Of a DNA stretch of 64,000 nt, positions 38,295 to 49,811 are shown piece after piece. Within the stretch, counting starts at the first letter, position 1, and each line of letters opens with the position of its first letter. Source of the stretch: Bilabrum cf. latius (Eukaryota > Bigyra: Bicosoecida > Bigyra > Bicosoecida); the NCBI GenBank assembly GCA_965178125.1, contig OZ237755.1:868001-932000 (forward strand), read 5' to 3'. Under the pieces are notes generated by a model. The model had not been told where the DNA came from. It searched no databases and saw nothing but the letters and a program-made list of their open reading frames with translations. A program made the translations under genes and the position numbers.

Positions 38295-39949
38295 CAGGGC
38301 TGCGCGTTATTAAGGGCTCCTTAATAACGTGGATTTTCACCCGCGGAGGCCTTAATAACGGAAGTCACTTTGTCGCCTCAACACCCCATAACAATGGGCA
38401 AAAATACTAAATATAGTTTAAATAATTAATATTTTATTCGTATGGGCAGATTTATTATCGATGTTGGTATTATTGAGCCAGTATGAGCGTGCTACAATTC
38501 AATCCTTCAACGTCCAACCCACGCAGGTCGGCATTAGGCCAAGAAAAGGCAGACAACGCCGCCAAAGTCTAGCACGCATAGCATGGTCGAATAATGCCTA
38601 CTCAGAATAGCCTGCTGGTATTCGTAAATTTCACCAGGCTAAGAGTGCAGCTGAGCTACTACTGAAGCTAGGTGCAGGGCTCCTTTTGGGTGCAAGACTG
38701 TGTGGCCCGACCGGACATTACTCTAATGTACTCCACATTGTTACTGGTATTGATACAATATCCGGTGCGAAGGAGCTTGAGGCGCGATTAATGCGTCTGC
38801 TGGTGCAGCACGACGATCCGGGATCTGCACACCCTTGTACCTGGGCTCCCCAACACCTTCTCAGAGAGCCCGAAGCAAAGGCTATGGCGTCTTGCTGGCG
38901 GACTCAGCGTGCTAGAACTATACAGGCGTAGGAAACGAAGGGAAAGCACGCCATATCCGCGATACTGAAGATGAATTTGGATGCATTATCGTTGGCTGTT
39001 CGGGCTCCTCGGGTCTTGGGCAAGGCATGGCTCGAGAAGAACAAGTGGTGGATGCTGCCAAGCACCGCCGTTGGCTTTGCGTTCATCACTGCTGAGGATG
39101 GGCTGGTGCTGATGGATTCGTACGAAGCTTAGGCATACCACAAGCGTGAGCTTCTCCGACCGAAGCAGACGCAATAGCATCTGTTGGGTAGGCAGGCCGC
39201 AATGACGCCCTTAACAAGGATCTCGCACCAGGAATAACCATCGGACAGGCTGCAGATGACGGTAAATGTTTGTTCAACTCGCTTGTGCAGCTGCTTCCTA
39301 AGGGCCCGACCACCTCATAGCCTTGTAGGTTGCGCAAGGCCATCGTTGACGAGGTCGAAAAGGGCATGGGCGACTTCGTCAGGGGAGGCTCGACAGTTCT
39401 TGAGAAGATGATGCAGACACCTGACGGCACGGAAAAGATGCTGATCTTGTAGTAGTACGTGAACATGCGCAAGGACGGTGTGAGGGGTGGTCAAATCGAA
39501 GAAATGGCTGCAGCGAGGGCGCTATCGTGGTCTGTACCCTTGGACCTGATGCGTACTTCTACTCGGTGCATGTCCCCTCCTCATCCCGTCAAGTGGTCGC
39601 CATACACTTGATGGGCTCCCACTACAGCCCGTGCCATGCAAGCCATGTGGTTCTGCGAGCCTTGGTCGTCGAGCACGAGTGAAGGGTGTCATGGCTTCTT
39701 GTGGCTATCCGGCAAGCGTCACAGCCTGGATAACTACCAGAATGTATTGCTTTGTAGTATACTAAGATGTTGTTTATAGTATGTGGCATATATATCATGC
39801 ATAACTCCCAATGTAAGGACTAAATGAAGAAGATCCAATGACCCGATCTTAATAACGTGGATTATTTTGAAAATCCTGTTAATCACCGGCTTAATCACGG
39901 ATCTTGAGTCCCGGTATTAAGGTTTTGGCCTTAATAACGCACAGCCCTG
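38295..39949 (+). mobile_element. hAT-type non-autonomous transposon inserted in the GT61 gene
   Basis: Terminal inverted repeats of about 21 bp with one mismatch: CAGGGCTGCGCGTTATTAAG at the left and the reverse complement of CAGGGCTGTGCGTTATTAAG at the right. They are flanked by the 8-bp duplication GCTCTGAC (38287-38294 and 39950-39957). An 8-bp duplication with CAGGG-type ends is characteristic of the hAT superfamily. The subterminal motif CTTAATAACG is repeated at 38320, 38351, near 39849 and near 39930, as expected for transposase-binding sites. No transposase is present. The interior holds a plus-strand ORF (38686-39237, ending TAA) and an OTU-like frame. Confidence 0.9.
39150..39682 (+). 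pseudogene. OTU-like cysteine protease frame inside the hAT element
   Basis: The first frame (39150-39611) has the OTU catalytic block ADDGKCLFNSLVQLLPKG (Asp and Cys) and YVNMRKDGVRGGQIEEMAAA, typical of OTU deubiquitinase-fold proteases. The catalytic His block, VVAIHLMGSHYSPC, is in a second frame that ends at TGA 39680, so a frameshift lies between about 39530 and 39560. TAG codons at 39303, 39453 and 39456 read as Gln. An upstream ORF (to 39237) is in a third frame and may once have been joined. The gene is broken as it stands. OTU domains do occur in transposon proteins, where their role is not established. Confidence 0.6.
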
Positions 39950-39957
39950 GCTCTGAC
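39950..39957 (+). repeat. Target-site duplication, right copy (GCTCTGAC)
   Basis: Right copy of the 8-bp duplication. The next base (39958) completes the Thr codon of the GT61 frame and leads into HSLLLPPWGG. Confidence 0.9.
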
Positions 39958-40222
39958 TCACTCTTTGCTGCTGCCTCCATGGGGCGGTGTGCTCGAGTTC
40001 TGGCCCACGCAGGAGGATATGTGGCGGTGCTTCGAGCACATGACCGAGCTGGCCTCTGGCAACTACGCAAGATGGGCCAACTCGGACCCCCACAAATTTC
40101 GGAGCGACTCCAAGGGTGACTATACGGAAGTGGACGTAGTGGGAATGGTGGGGGAGGCCTCGAGGCTGGCCGAAAGGGTCGTAAGATCCAGGCAGACCTT
40201 CGCAGACCTTGCTGGTGACTGA

Positions 40223-40645
40223 TAGGCTAGCCTATGTCTATCACTATGATAGCTGTGATATGAATCCATAGGCTAAAGCATCCGGGTGTTGCAGAGGTGT
40301 ATCGTCTAGCCCTAGATACCTAGAAGTTTGTGGACGATCCGGGATCCGGATGTCGCAAAAATTCCTGCTTGATCCATGAATGCCAAAAATTCTTGCCCCA
40401 GGTCCCGCGGACCAACTGGAACTCACCCCGAGCGACTGTTTCTTAACCAGCCCACCTGAATGCGGTATCACTGCGAATAAACACACCACTTTCCCAATCC
40501 GGATGCACACGACTGGCTGGCGATGGCGGCTGGCCCCGCAGGCTGTGTCGACCTAGGGGGACGTGCTTGGTTGAGTTGAACTCGAAAGTACGTATGAAAC
40601 CATTGGCTGCAACGGAGGTCCGGGATCCACCAGTCTAGCATGCAG
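40223..40645. other. Intergenic, convergent 3' ends of GT61 and ASCC3 genes
   Basis: Spacer between TGA 40220 (+) and TGA 40646 (-). No RNA gene, repeat or supported ORF was seen; it should contain both 3' UTRs. Confidence 0.5.
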
Positions 40646-43600
40646 TCACTCCCCACCACCACCACCGGCGGGATCGGCCGCCAGCAACATGTCGAGCACG
40701 CTCTGCTCCTCGGCTGGCCCACGTCTCCCAGTCTGTGGCCCCAACTGCCCGTCGGCCTTGCCGCTTGCTTTCTCCACCGAGCCTGCTGCATCGTCGACCA
40801 CTTCCTCCCCATGCTCATCTTCACTACCAGTGTCATGCTCGAAAGCAGGGTCCACGACCACACCCACGGGCAGCTGCTGATCCAGGCCGCTGATCGCATC
40901 GCTCACCGCGAACACGTGCAGCGGCAGCCACCACGCGCCGCTCGACAGCCGGCGAGCATACCTCGGCATGCTCTCGGGAATGAACACACGCAGGTCGTGC
41001 GTGGCAGAGGCCCCTGATCCGATCCTCTTGAGCGCCAGCAGCTCCTCATCAGGCTACTCGTCATCGTCACCATCGTCGCCATCCACGCTGTCGCCGTCCT
41101 TGCGGTCTTCATCGAGACCTGCACCACCGACATGCCCGGCAGCGGTCCAGCGGTCCAACCCCGAACGATACCCAGGCGCCGACCCACCGCTGGTTGCTGC
41201 TGCTGCTGCTGCTGCTGCGTTGGCTTCGCCGTCCTCTAGCCCTCCAGGGCATGCCCCGTCAGGCGCGCACCCAGCCATCAGCCACCACCCAGACTCCTTC
41301 TACCTCGGCCACCGAGGCGCGAACACGCGCCTGCTGGCAGACCTGCCGTTCTGCAGCTGCCATCTCACGCGGATCACGAGCTCCTCGCCAGGGGCAGCGC
41401 GCAGGATCAGCTGCGACCTGCGAGTTGGAACGTACACACTGCTCTTGCCTGCCAGCAGGTGCCTGTCACGGCCCTGCAGCTCGCCAGTGCTGACAACGCG
41501 GTCCCCTGACAGCTGGCTCAGGCCCCGCAGTGCCGACGATTTCGCCGCCCCTGTCCCTCCGGTCTTGTGCAGTGGCAGCACCTCGCAGCCCAGGGACACG
41601 CGGGGAAGGCCGCGGATGGCCTGCTCCAGCGCCCCCTTGCCCCTGGCATCCAGGCCTCTCACGGTCCTCAGTGCCTTGGAAATCGATGCCTGTCTCTCGG
41701 CCGCAAGCTCCCCCAGTGAGGGCTGCGCGAGGTCCTTGGTCACCTGCTTTGCACCATCCAGCGCAGGAGAATGCGGCAGGGGGGAAGCGATTCCCGGAGT
41801 CTGCCCTCTCTTAGAACCCATGCCGAAGGGTAGACCCAGCGCACGCGCGGCTCGTTCCTGCGTGGACGAGAGGCAGGCCAGGGCCAGTTGCCTTTGGACC
41901 TAGGAGGAGGACCCGTGCGGCAGCTGGGTGCAGTCTGCCGCCCCTGACGATGGCATCCTGGCCTGCACCAGTGCCTGGCTCAACTCTGCCAGAGCTAGGC
42001 AAGCGGACAGCAGGCCCTTGTCGGCCGACATGTCCATCAGCGCATTGAGCACTCTCGCGCATTGGTCCAGCACGGTCTTGGTGTCGTTTGCGTAGTCCGA
42101 GATGGGCGGCGGCAGCCTGCACATGTGCGACTGCAGCAGCAAGAAGGCCTTCGTGTGCGCGTCTCCGAAGTCCCTCTCGTCAGTGTCCACCTTCCATGGC
42201 AGGCGCCGGGCCAGCTCTTCGTTCAGCTGGTCCTCGTTGTGCCTGACGGGCAGCTCGGCAAACTCGCTCGCGTCAGCGAGGAGCTGCGCCATCCAAGGGA
42301 AGGACCGGAGCTGCTCGTCATCGGCCTCGTCCAGCCTGCGGTTGAACGTGCCCACCGTCTCGTGCCGAAGATAGTAGAACGATGCGATGAGGCCGAGAGT
42401 GGAAGGGGCAACGGCCTCCTGCCGCACAAGCCGCTACCGCTCCATCCGTGCGGCGCGCCGCGCCTCTCGCACGGCCCACGCCCTCGAGGCAGCCGTTGGT
42501 CGAAGCATGTCCATCTTCGTAGGCACTCTGGAGGCGACCCCCTTGGTACCCTTGCCCTTTCCCTTGCCTTCCCCTGACTTTTCCCTCTCGCGACGCGCGG
42601 CACGCTCCTCTTTACGAGCAGCCGCCACCTACTGCATGAGCTCAGCCTTGGTGGCGCGCGCCCCGAGCACCTGCCTCGCCCTCGCCAACTCGTCCAGCGA
42701 CACATCGTCTGGCTCCCGGTTCGAACGGCCGCTCCCACGCGCCTGCGCCCCCACGAGAGCAGGGCTGCCCTCGGGCTGCGCACCTGCCACAGCGGAGTAC
42801 TCCTCGTCCGCTTCGTCATCGGAAGAGTCCTCCTCGTCCACAGCATCGGCGGCTTCCTCCTCTGTGACCATGCCGAACGCGTCTGCCGCAGCATCCCCAA
42901 GCAGGACGCAGCCGTCCTCCTCGAGGTCCTCCAGCACGCCATCGACCAGCCGCCGCAAGAAATCAGCCACGCCCCTCGGGCTCGCATCCCGCAGTCCATA
43001 GTACGCAGGGTTCTGCACGAGCCTGCGGAAGAAGTACGTCCATGTCAGGAAGTCAACGGCGTCTGACCTAGAGTGGATCGTGCCCGAAGCCACTTCCGCG
43101 GCGAGGTGGTCGTGCAGAGACTCCCGCAGGTGGCTCTCAACAGGGAAGGGCGCGTACAGGAACTTGCGGTAGAAGTCCTTCTTGGGCTGGTGCACCAGCA
43201 CCACGGCCACTGCGCTGTCGTCAAACTGCGGCCTTCCCGCCCTGCCGATCATCTGCAGCACGTCGGTGATGGGGAAGTCCTGGTATCGCCCCGACTTGCC
43301 GTCGAAGAACTCCGTGCCTTTGACCACCACGAGGTGGGCCGGCAGGTTGACCCCCCACGCCAACGTTGCCGTGCACACCAGCACAAGGATCTTCTGCTGC
43401 GCGAAGAGACTCTCGACCAGGTTCCTGTCCCTTTCGTTGAGACCCGCGTGGTGCAGCCCCACACCGAAACGGATCGTGTGCGCCAGGGCGGGGTCCTTGC
43501 ACCGCGCCGCTGCCTCCTCGGCCTCGGCGTCGCTCATGCGGAGGAAAGGGGAGGTGGGCACGCCGGTGCCCATGGCGACTCCGGACGCCTCCATGGACTC

Positions 43601-46600
43601 CTGATCGCCTGCCGCGAGCGCGATCAGCTCCAGCGCGGTCAGGCGCGTCTGCCTCCTGGACGACACAAACACGAGGGCAGGCTTCCCGGGGCTGTGCGCC
43701 AGGATCGCCTGGTAGGTGGGCTTGTTCATCGTGGCCATTCTCGGGCAGTAGTGTCGCCCGGGGAACCCCTCAACGTATACTGTGCAAGGGACGGGCCGGA
43801 CAGAGGGCGAGAAGTTGAAGAGCCCGGCGCGCGTGACTCCGAGCCAGTCTGCCAGGTCACCAGCGTTCGCCAGCGCAGTTGACAGGCCCACGAGCCTCAC
43901 GGGAGACCTCGTCTTGCTCGCGATGTACCGCATGCGACTCACGATCACCTCTAGCACAGGCCCGCGGTCCTCCCCCAGCAAGTGGATCTCGTCAATGATC
44001 ACCAGACCAACCCTCCTCACGTACTCCCGCTTTCGCCATGACCTCGAGATCCCGTCCCATTTCTCAGGCGTGGTGACAAGGATGTCCGCTTCTCGCAGGG
44101 CCCGGGCATTGGGCGTGTGGTCGCCCGTAAGCTCCACCACCTTTTTTCCAAGCCCGGGGTGTCCCGCATCTCCTTGCAAGCGCTTCCTCCAGTCTTTGAT
44201 CCGCTCGCTCACCAGAGCTTTCAGAGGAGCGACATAGACCGCCTTGGCTCCTGGACGCTCGGAGAAGAGCCGAAGCAGGGCCAGCTCAGCGCACACGGTC
44301 TTGCCACTGCCAGTCGGGGCGCCCAGCAGCACGTTGTGGTCCGTGCACCGCAGCACGTGGTAGCACTGCGTCTAGATCGCGTTGAAGTGCTGAAAGCGTG
44401 GATACAGCGCCTCGTGCTTGGCCGAGCCCAGCACGGACTTCGGCAGTGGAAGCAGCGGAAGCAGCGGGGTTTGCACCGGCTTGGACGTGGGGACGGAGAG
44501 CCCCTCGAGATCCACCTGCGCCAGCGAAGCTCCGCCAAGCCACCTATCGCTCAAGCAGCGCGCCCACAGCTGGGAGGGGACCGGCTCCGGCAGCGCCACT
44601 GTACACCCCACCACGATGGGCTCGCCGGGCTCCGGAGTTTCTTCCCCTGGTGCTGCCCGCCGCCTGCCCCCTCGCCTCCCCTTGCCCATGCTTGCGAGCG
44701 CTTGTTCCCTGGTGATGGTCACCACCTCGTGGTGGTACATGCGTTCCCTGTGCCCCCCATCCTCAACCCACACGTGGAAGCTCTGCGCCTGCCCGTGCTG
44801 CCGCACGTCCCACTCGAACTCGGGCCACAGCTTCACCTGCACGCGGTGGATCAGGTGCGTCACAGGCTACACCTCGATCTCCAGAGATACCCAGGGCAGC
44901 TTCCTGGCGCACTGAATGGCGAGGCGCCCGTTCTCCTTGCCAGCTAGCAGCCTGCCGGCATCAGCTGCGGTGAGCTCCGTCACCAGCCGGTCCAGCGAGA
45001 CGTTGCGCTCGTCTGCCGCGCGCGCTGCGCTGGCTGGTAGCGGCTTGGGCACAAACTGCCACAACGGAGACGACTCCCACCAGATGCGGCGGTCGATCGT
45101 CTGGCACATCCGCAGGAGCATGGCAGCTCGTACCGGCCACATGCGCCGGAGCGCGATTTCCAGCATCCCACGGGCCAGCCGTCCCGCGGACTGCGCCACG
45201 AACGCCGTGTCAGACACGAGAGTGAACGACATGACCCTTGCCCTGGATATGTATGCCTGCAGCAGCACATTGGTCTTTCCCTCCTTGGATAGAAGGTCGG
45301 CCTTCACGTTCACTGCGCACGACCCGAGAAGCCTCCGGATCTCCTTGTGCTCCTCCTCGCGCACCTTGAGCTGGGCGAACTCCTGCGCGCAGCTCAGCAG
45401 GTGCAGCAGCTCCTCCTCGGTCGAAGCACCCCCTTTGCCCTTGGCATCGCCCTCCATGCCGGCGCGGAACAGCTCCATCGTCTGGTGGTGAATGTAAAAA
45501 TGGCTTGCGACGCGACCCAGGTCGGTTGACTTGAGCACGAAATCACCGCGAGCAGCAGCCATGGCACCCGCAGCCGTGGCACCAACAGAGGAGGATCGAG
45601 CAGCGCCACCAATCGCAGCCAGCGAGCCAGCGCCGTCACCAGCCGCAGCCGCCGCTGCGAGCACCCCGCTGCCTTCGTTGTAGTTAATCATGCGACACTC
45701 AGTGAGCCGACGTGCAGCCGTTTGGATCGCGAGGCGCCTCTTGTCCACCAGCAGCGGGTCTGCGTCCATCTCGTTCGGGCGTACGCCGTAGGACCTAGGA
45801 GACCGTAGCATCCTGACGTACCAGTACGTGTATGACAGCCACTCCACGGCTTCTCGGACGGATGTCACGGTGCCAGCCACGACTTCGGCGTTGAGGTGAT
45901 CGGGCAGCGCCTTCTGAAACGCGCTCTCGATCGGCAGCTGCTCGGTGAGCATGCGGAGGTACTGCGGCAGCTCCTGCTCCGAGGTGATGATGCATGCATT
46001 GCCCTCCGTGTCGAACTGCGGGCGGCCCGCTCTGCCGAAGATCTGCAGCACGTCGAGCATGGACAGGGACACGAAGGCGCCCTTGTCCGCGCTGTACACC
46101 TAGGTGCCTTTGATGATCACTGTGTTGGCCGGAAGGTTGACACCCCACGCCAGCGTTGCCGTACACACGAGCACCTTGATGAGCCCAGCGGAGAACAGTT
46201 TCTCGGTCAGGGTTCTGTCGCTCCGCAGCATGCCCGCGTGGTGCACCCCCAGCCCGCTGTCGAGGAGCGTCTTGAGAGCCTAGTGCCTGCTGCGCTGCAC
46301 CTGCCGGCGAAGGCCAGACATGTCTCCCGATTTGGCGGCATCACTGGCACTGATCATCATCGCAGCAACATCGTCGTACTCCCCCGGGGGCGGCCACACC
46401 TCCTCCTCTTCTTCCTCTTCCTCCCCACCGTTTCCACCGCGTCCACGCCCCCGGCCCCCACCGCGTCCACCGCCCCGCTTCGGTCTGCCCCGGGAGGCCC
46501 TCTCCACGGGGGGGGCACCGCCCCTGCCGGCCCCCCGCCCGTGCCCCTGGCCCATCTCAAAGACGCCGCCACCAGCAGCGCCCGGGCCCCTCCCAGTGGC

Positions 46601-49189
46601 CTCTGCGCCAAGGGCGCCGGCAGCCACGTCGGCTTGCACTCCTCCTGCCACGGAGCCCAGCCACTGCCTGAATTCGTCCGCCGTGTCAGTGGTGTCCTTG
46701 CGCGAGTGCACAAACACCATGCACTGCTTGCCTCTTCGGATTGCCTCCATGGCCTTCTCGAAGGCGATCTTGTTCATGGCCTCCTTGCGGTCTCGCACTC
46801 GCCGCGCCGTCACACCCACGAACGTCTACTGAAGCGGAACTGGCCTGTGCGCGGCGCCGAAGTGGTGCAGACCGGTGTCAGGGTTCACCCTGAGGAACAG
46901 TGCCACGTCCATGTAGTTGGGCAGCGTGGCGCTCAGCCCCACGAGCCTGATGGCAGTCTGCGTGAGCTCCACCAGACGCAGCGTCCTTGCCACGATCGAC
47001 TCGATCACGGCGCCTCGCCCGTCCGCCAGCAGGTGCACCTCGTCGATGATCAAGAGGCCCACTTGCTGCGCCAGCGAACCTTCGCTGCCCTTCCTCGTGA
47101 TCACGTCCCACTTCTCGGGCGTCGTGACGATCACCTGCGTCTCAGATATCTCCCTGCGGGTCAGCTGCATGTCGCCAGTCAGCTCGCGGACCCTGAGTCC
47201 CATCGGAGCCAGCCTGCTCGAGAACTTGCTGGTCACCTCCGCTGCCAGCGCCTTCATCGGGGCCACGTAGATGATCTTGATCTCGTCTTTCTGCAGCACC
47301 CCGCCCAGGAAGTGCTGCGACAGCTCGCGGCACACTGCCAGCATGGCCACGTTGGTCTTGCCAGCACCCGTGGGGGCGCACACGAGCATGTTCTCGTTGC
47401 TTCCGAACGCACAGGGGAACACAGCGCTCTGCAGCGCGTTCAGACTGCTGATCCCGCGGAACGCCGGCCTGCAGAACTCGGGGAGTGATGCGACGCTCAC
47501 CAGCGGAGGGTCCCTGGCCTTGTCCCTCTTCTGCGCGGGCACCATCACCTCCCTGATGTTCTTCTTCTTCGTCTCCACGGTCCCCGGGGGGAGGTCTATG
47601 CCCTTCTCCCGCGCACCAAGAGCGAACCCCTGCCCGCCCATGCCGCTCCCCGCAGCCACACCGTTGGCCCCCAGACGGAGAGGCCCCTCCCCCTCCCACT
47701 CCGACGGGTCCACGCCTCCCGCAAGAGCCCTGGCAGCCCCCTCCGACAGGCCCAAGCTGTGCTCCACCGCAGCCTCCTCCGCGCTCAGCATGCCTGAAGA
47801 CCCCATGTTGGGGTTGATCATGATGTTCTGCCCCTCCTCCCCCTTGGAGAGAGCCTTGGCCGCGCTCTTCTGGTGCCTCGCCTCCCTCCTCTGCACCCTC
47901 CTGAGCGCCTTCTGCCGCTGCTGCTCCTCCCAGGACACGACTGAAACGCCCACGCCTCCACGCGCCGCATAGCTGCGGGTGTCTTTCTGCGCAGCAGCAG
48001 CAGCAGCAGCAGCTGCCGACAGCCCGCCTCGGGCCCGCCCCATGCGAAGGGCCTCTGCTGCAGTGCCGCGCTCTGCCTCCCGTCGAGCCACCTGCCTCAC
48101 CTGGCTCTCCTCCAACCCGCCGATGGAGTCGGCGTGCTGCACGGCCGCTTCAATCACGTCCATCCCGCGCCCCTCGGCACCTACCACCTCGAAGAGCCTT
48201 GTCTGAAGCGCTGCCGCCCTGGCCTCTTTGCCCTGGCCCTTGGTGGACTTGCGGGCCAGGCGGACGGCTCCGATCACGGACACGGCAACTTCGACCGGAG
48301 ACAGCATCTGCTGTTCTCGGGGCAGAGAAGCCACGTGCTCGGCGCACAGGGCAAGGAGCCAGTGCGCGCTGCCTGCCGGGTATGCGCTGCCCGAGTGCGA
48401 GGCAGACTCGCCCCCAGCACCTGCACCAGCACCAGCACCTGCACCTGCAGCCGGCCCGGGCCCTGAGGCGCCAGGGGCCGAAGAGCCGGGCAGCTAGGGC
48501 GGTTTCGTTGATATTGCTCCTTGCTCGTTCAGAGGAGTCACCCGCACCGCCCTGCTCTTGAAGCGGCCGCCGAAGAGGCGCGCACGCGATGCATCAGGGT
48601 GTGCGGCCCCGCTACCGCGAGAGGCTGCGGCGGCCAGTCGCTCGGGGGCTGCCGCCTTGAGCCAGTCTACGAGAATGATACAGTGTTTTGCAAGTGCAGC
48701 GGCATCCTTGTCCGAAACTTGCAGAGAGAAGCGCAAGCCAGCACGTTGGACCTTCTCTGTGCTAGCATCGCTGCCAGCTCCAGACCCTCCAGCTTCGCTC
48801 GCAACCGCACAGAATGCGTCAAATGCGAACTCATTAGCCTCGTCAGCATCGACGATCCCACCATCTGTAGATATGGCTTGCCTAGCTGTGCGTTGCAGCG
48901 ACGCGTACGCCACTGCTGCTGAATCTCCTTGTCCAGCGGAACCATCCAAAGCGAACCATTCCTTTGAGATCGCCTCGTTCTCTGGGCAGTCCGATGAACC
49001 CTAAGTTAGCCTTCGTTCGGCCTTCTCGATCCAGTTAGTTCGACGAAGTTGGCGAATGATATCCTACCGAAGAAGCCTGCGCTGCCGGATCGGCTGCATG
49101 CCAGAGGAACTTTGTGAGTCATCCGAGGAGCGAATATATGAAGATACCCGCGGTAAGTCCAGCATTCGAACGGTTGTGTCGCTGTCCAT
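40646..49189 (-). CDS. ASCC3: ASCC3-type tandem Ski2-like helicase (activating signal cointegrator complex)
   Basis: One 2,847-aa frame, no intron, ending at TGA. It contains 13 in-frame TAGs, at 49064, 49001, 48494, 46826, 46280, 46100, 44867, 44372, 42629, 42434, 41900, 41300 and 41054. Cassette 1: APTGAGKT near residue 605, IIDEVHLL near 713, SATLPN, then [12 protein letters not shown] and a Sec63 domain. Cassette 2: APTGSGKT near 1623, IIDEIHLL near 1731, [19 protein letters not shown], then a second Sec63 domain ending [15 protein letters not shown]3 is the ATP-dependent 3'-5' helicase that splits collided ribosomes and helps alkylation repair. Family members are about 2,000-2,200 aa; the extra length is low-complexity. 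ATG 49189 was chosen because [12 protein letters not shown] just after it resembles the family N-terminus (ALPRLTGALRSF). Confidence 0.95.
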
Positions 49190-49811
49190 GGCCCAAGTGT
49201 GGAGAACGAGGATCGTTCCGGTCCGGCAAGACTTTGCTTCAAACCGGAACTTCTTGAACCGGAACGCCCACGGAGGTGAAATTTGAGTGGAGATATGTGC
49301 TTTGAAACACAGTGGCGTAAAATATGGTCAATATAACAACAACAGGTAAGTGCGCTACGTGTCTCTTCCCTGCTAATCCCCAAAACCTGCGATGCAAGGC
49401 ATCAAAGTAAAGAGGATGTAAACCGGTTGTAGAAACGACCTTGGGGCGCCCATGGTCCATTGAAAGACCGCGGGGTCGTGCCCGAGGCGGTAGGGTGATC
49501 GGTTCCACATCCAGTCGGGGCCACGAATGGACCCGACCGGCAGCACTTATCTTCGCGGCACAACGACGCCCAGGCTGTGGGGAACAGCAGCCTTTCTTCC
49601 GTGTCACGGCCGCGGCCATCATCAAACAACAAGCAACCAAATCCAACACCAAGAATGGTAAAGGTTGTGGCAAAAGGGCAAGCAAACCGGCCACACAACC
49701 AGAACACGAGCACGTAGAGCGCTGATACCTTACCTCTGCTAGTCGAAAGAGCTCAACTGTTGATCGGTGCACGCAGCGCCCCGGCACCAGGTGATTACAC
49801 GGGGGAGGCCC
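49190..49811. other. Intergenic, upstream of ASCC3
   Basis: Short ORFs exist on both strands (for example plus 49441-49725) but lack family features. This is taken as the ASCC3 promoter/5' UTR plus the 3' UTR of the next minus-strand gene. Confidence 0.4.

Larger units (their letters stand above)
36634..40222 (+). pseudogene. GT61 (EOGT-like) glycosyltransferase gene split by a hAT insertion
   Basis: The left part (frame through 38294) has a coiled-coil stem (ELAKAHEEIERLKHQL), then GT61 hallmarks: VYHRFTRGF, GEHANLFHATTDFINAFIAL, CREPVRMYRAYRSFF, NEDEVLAKLG, then VDFVHFTYEQQVQKV and MLVGMHGAAL. The right part (39958-40222) continues LLLPPWGGVLEFWPTQEDMW and ends at TGA 40220. Between them sits a 1,655-bp transposon; without it and one 8-bp duplication the frame is continuous (1,663 bp, which matches the frame offset). 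With the insert, translation stops at TAA 38311, inside the transposon end. TAG-Gln codons include 36682, 36904, 37270 and 37837. GT61 enzymes add GlcNAc or xylose in the secretory pathway. The 5' end is unresolved; the first in-frame ATG is 36934. Confidence 0.85.

Noticed and set aside
45896-47488. 530-aa plus-strand ORF
   Set aside because: It lies wholly antisense to the conserved ASCC3 helicase and has no family features; GC-rich shadow frame.
40646-49189. Reading the ASCC3 locus as about 12 separate short genes or a decayed pseudogene under the standard code
   Set aside because: All pieces are in one frame over 8.5 kb, every interruption is TAG, and TAG coincides with conserved Gln. 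Random decay would also give TGA, TAA and frameshifts.
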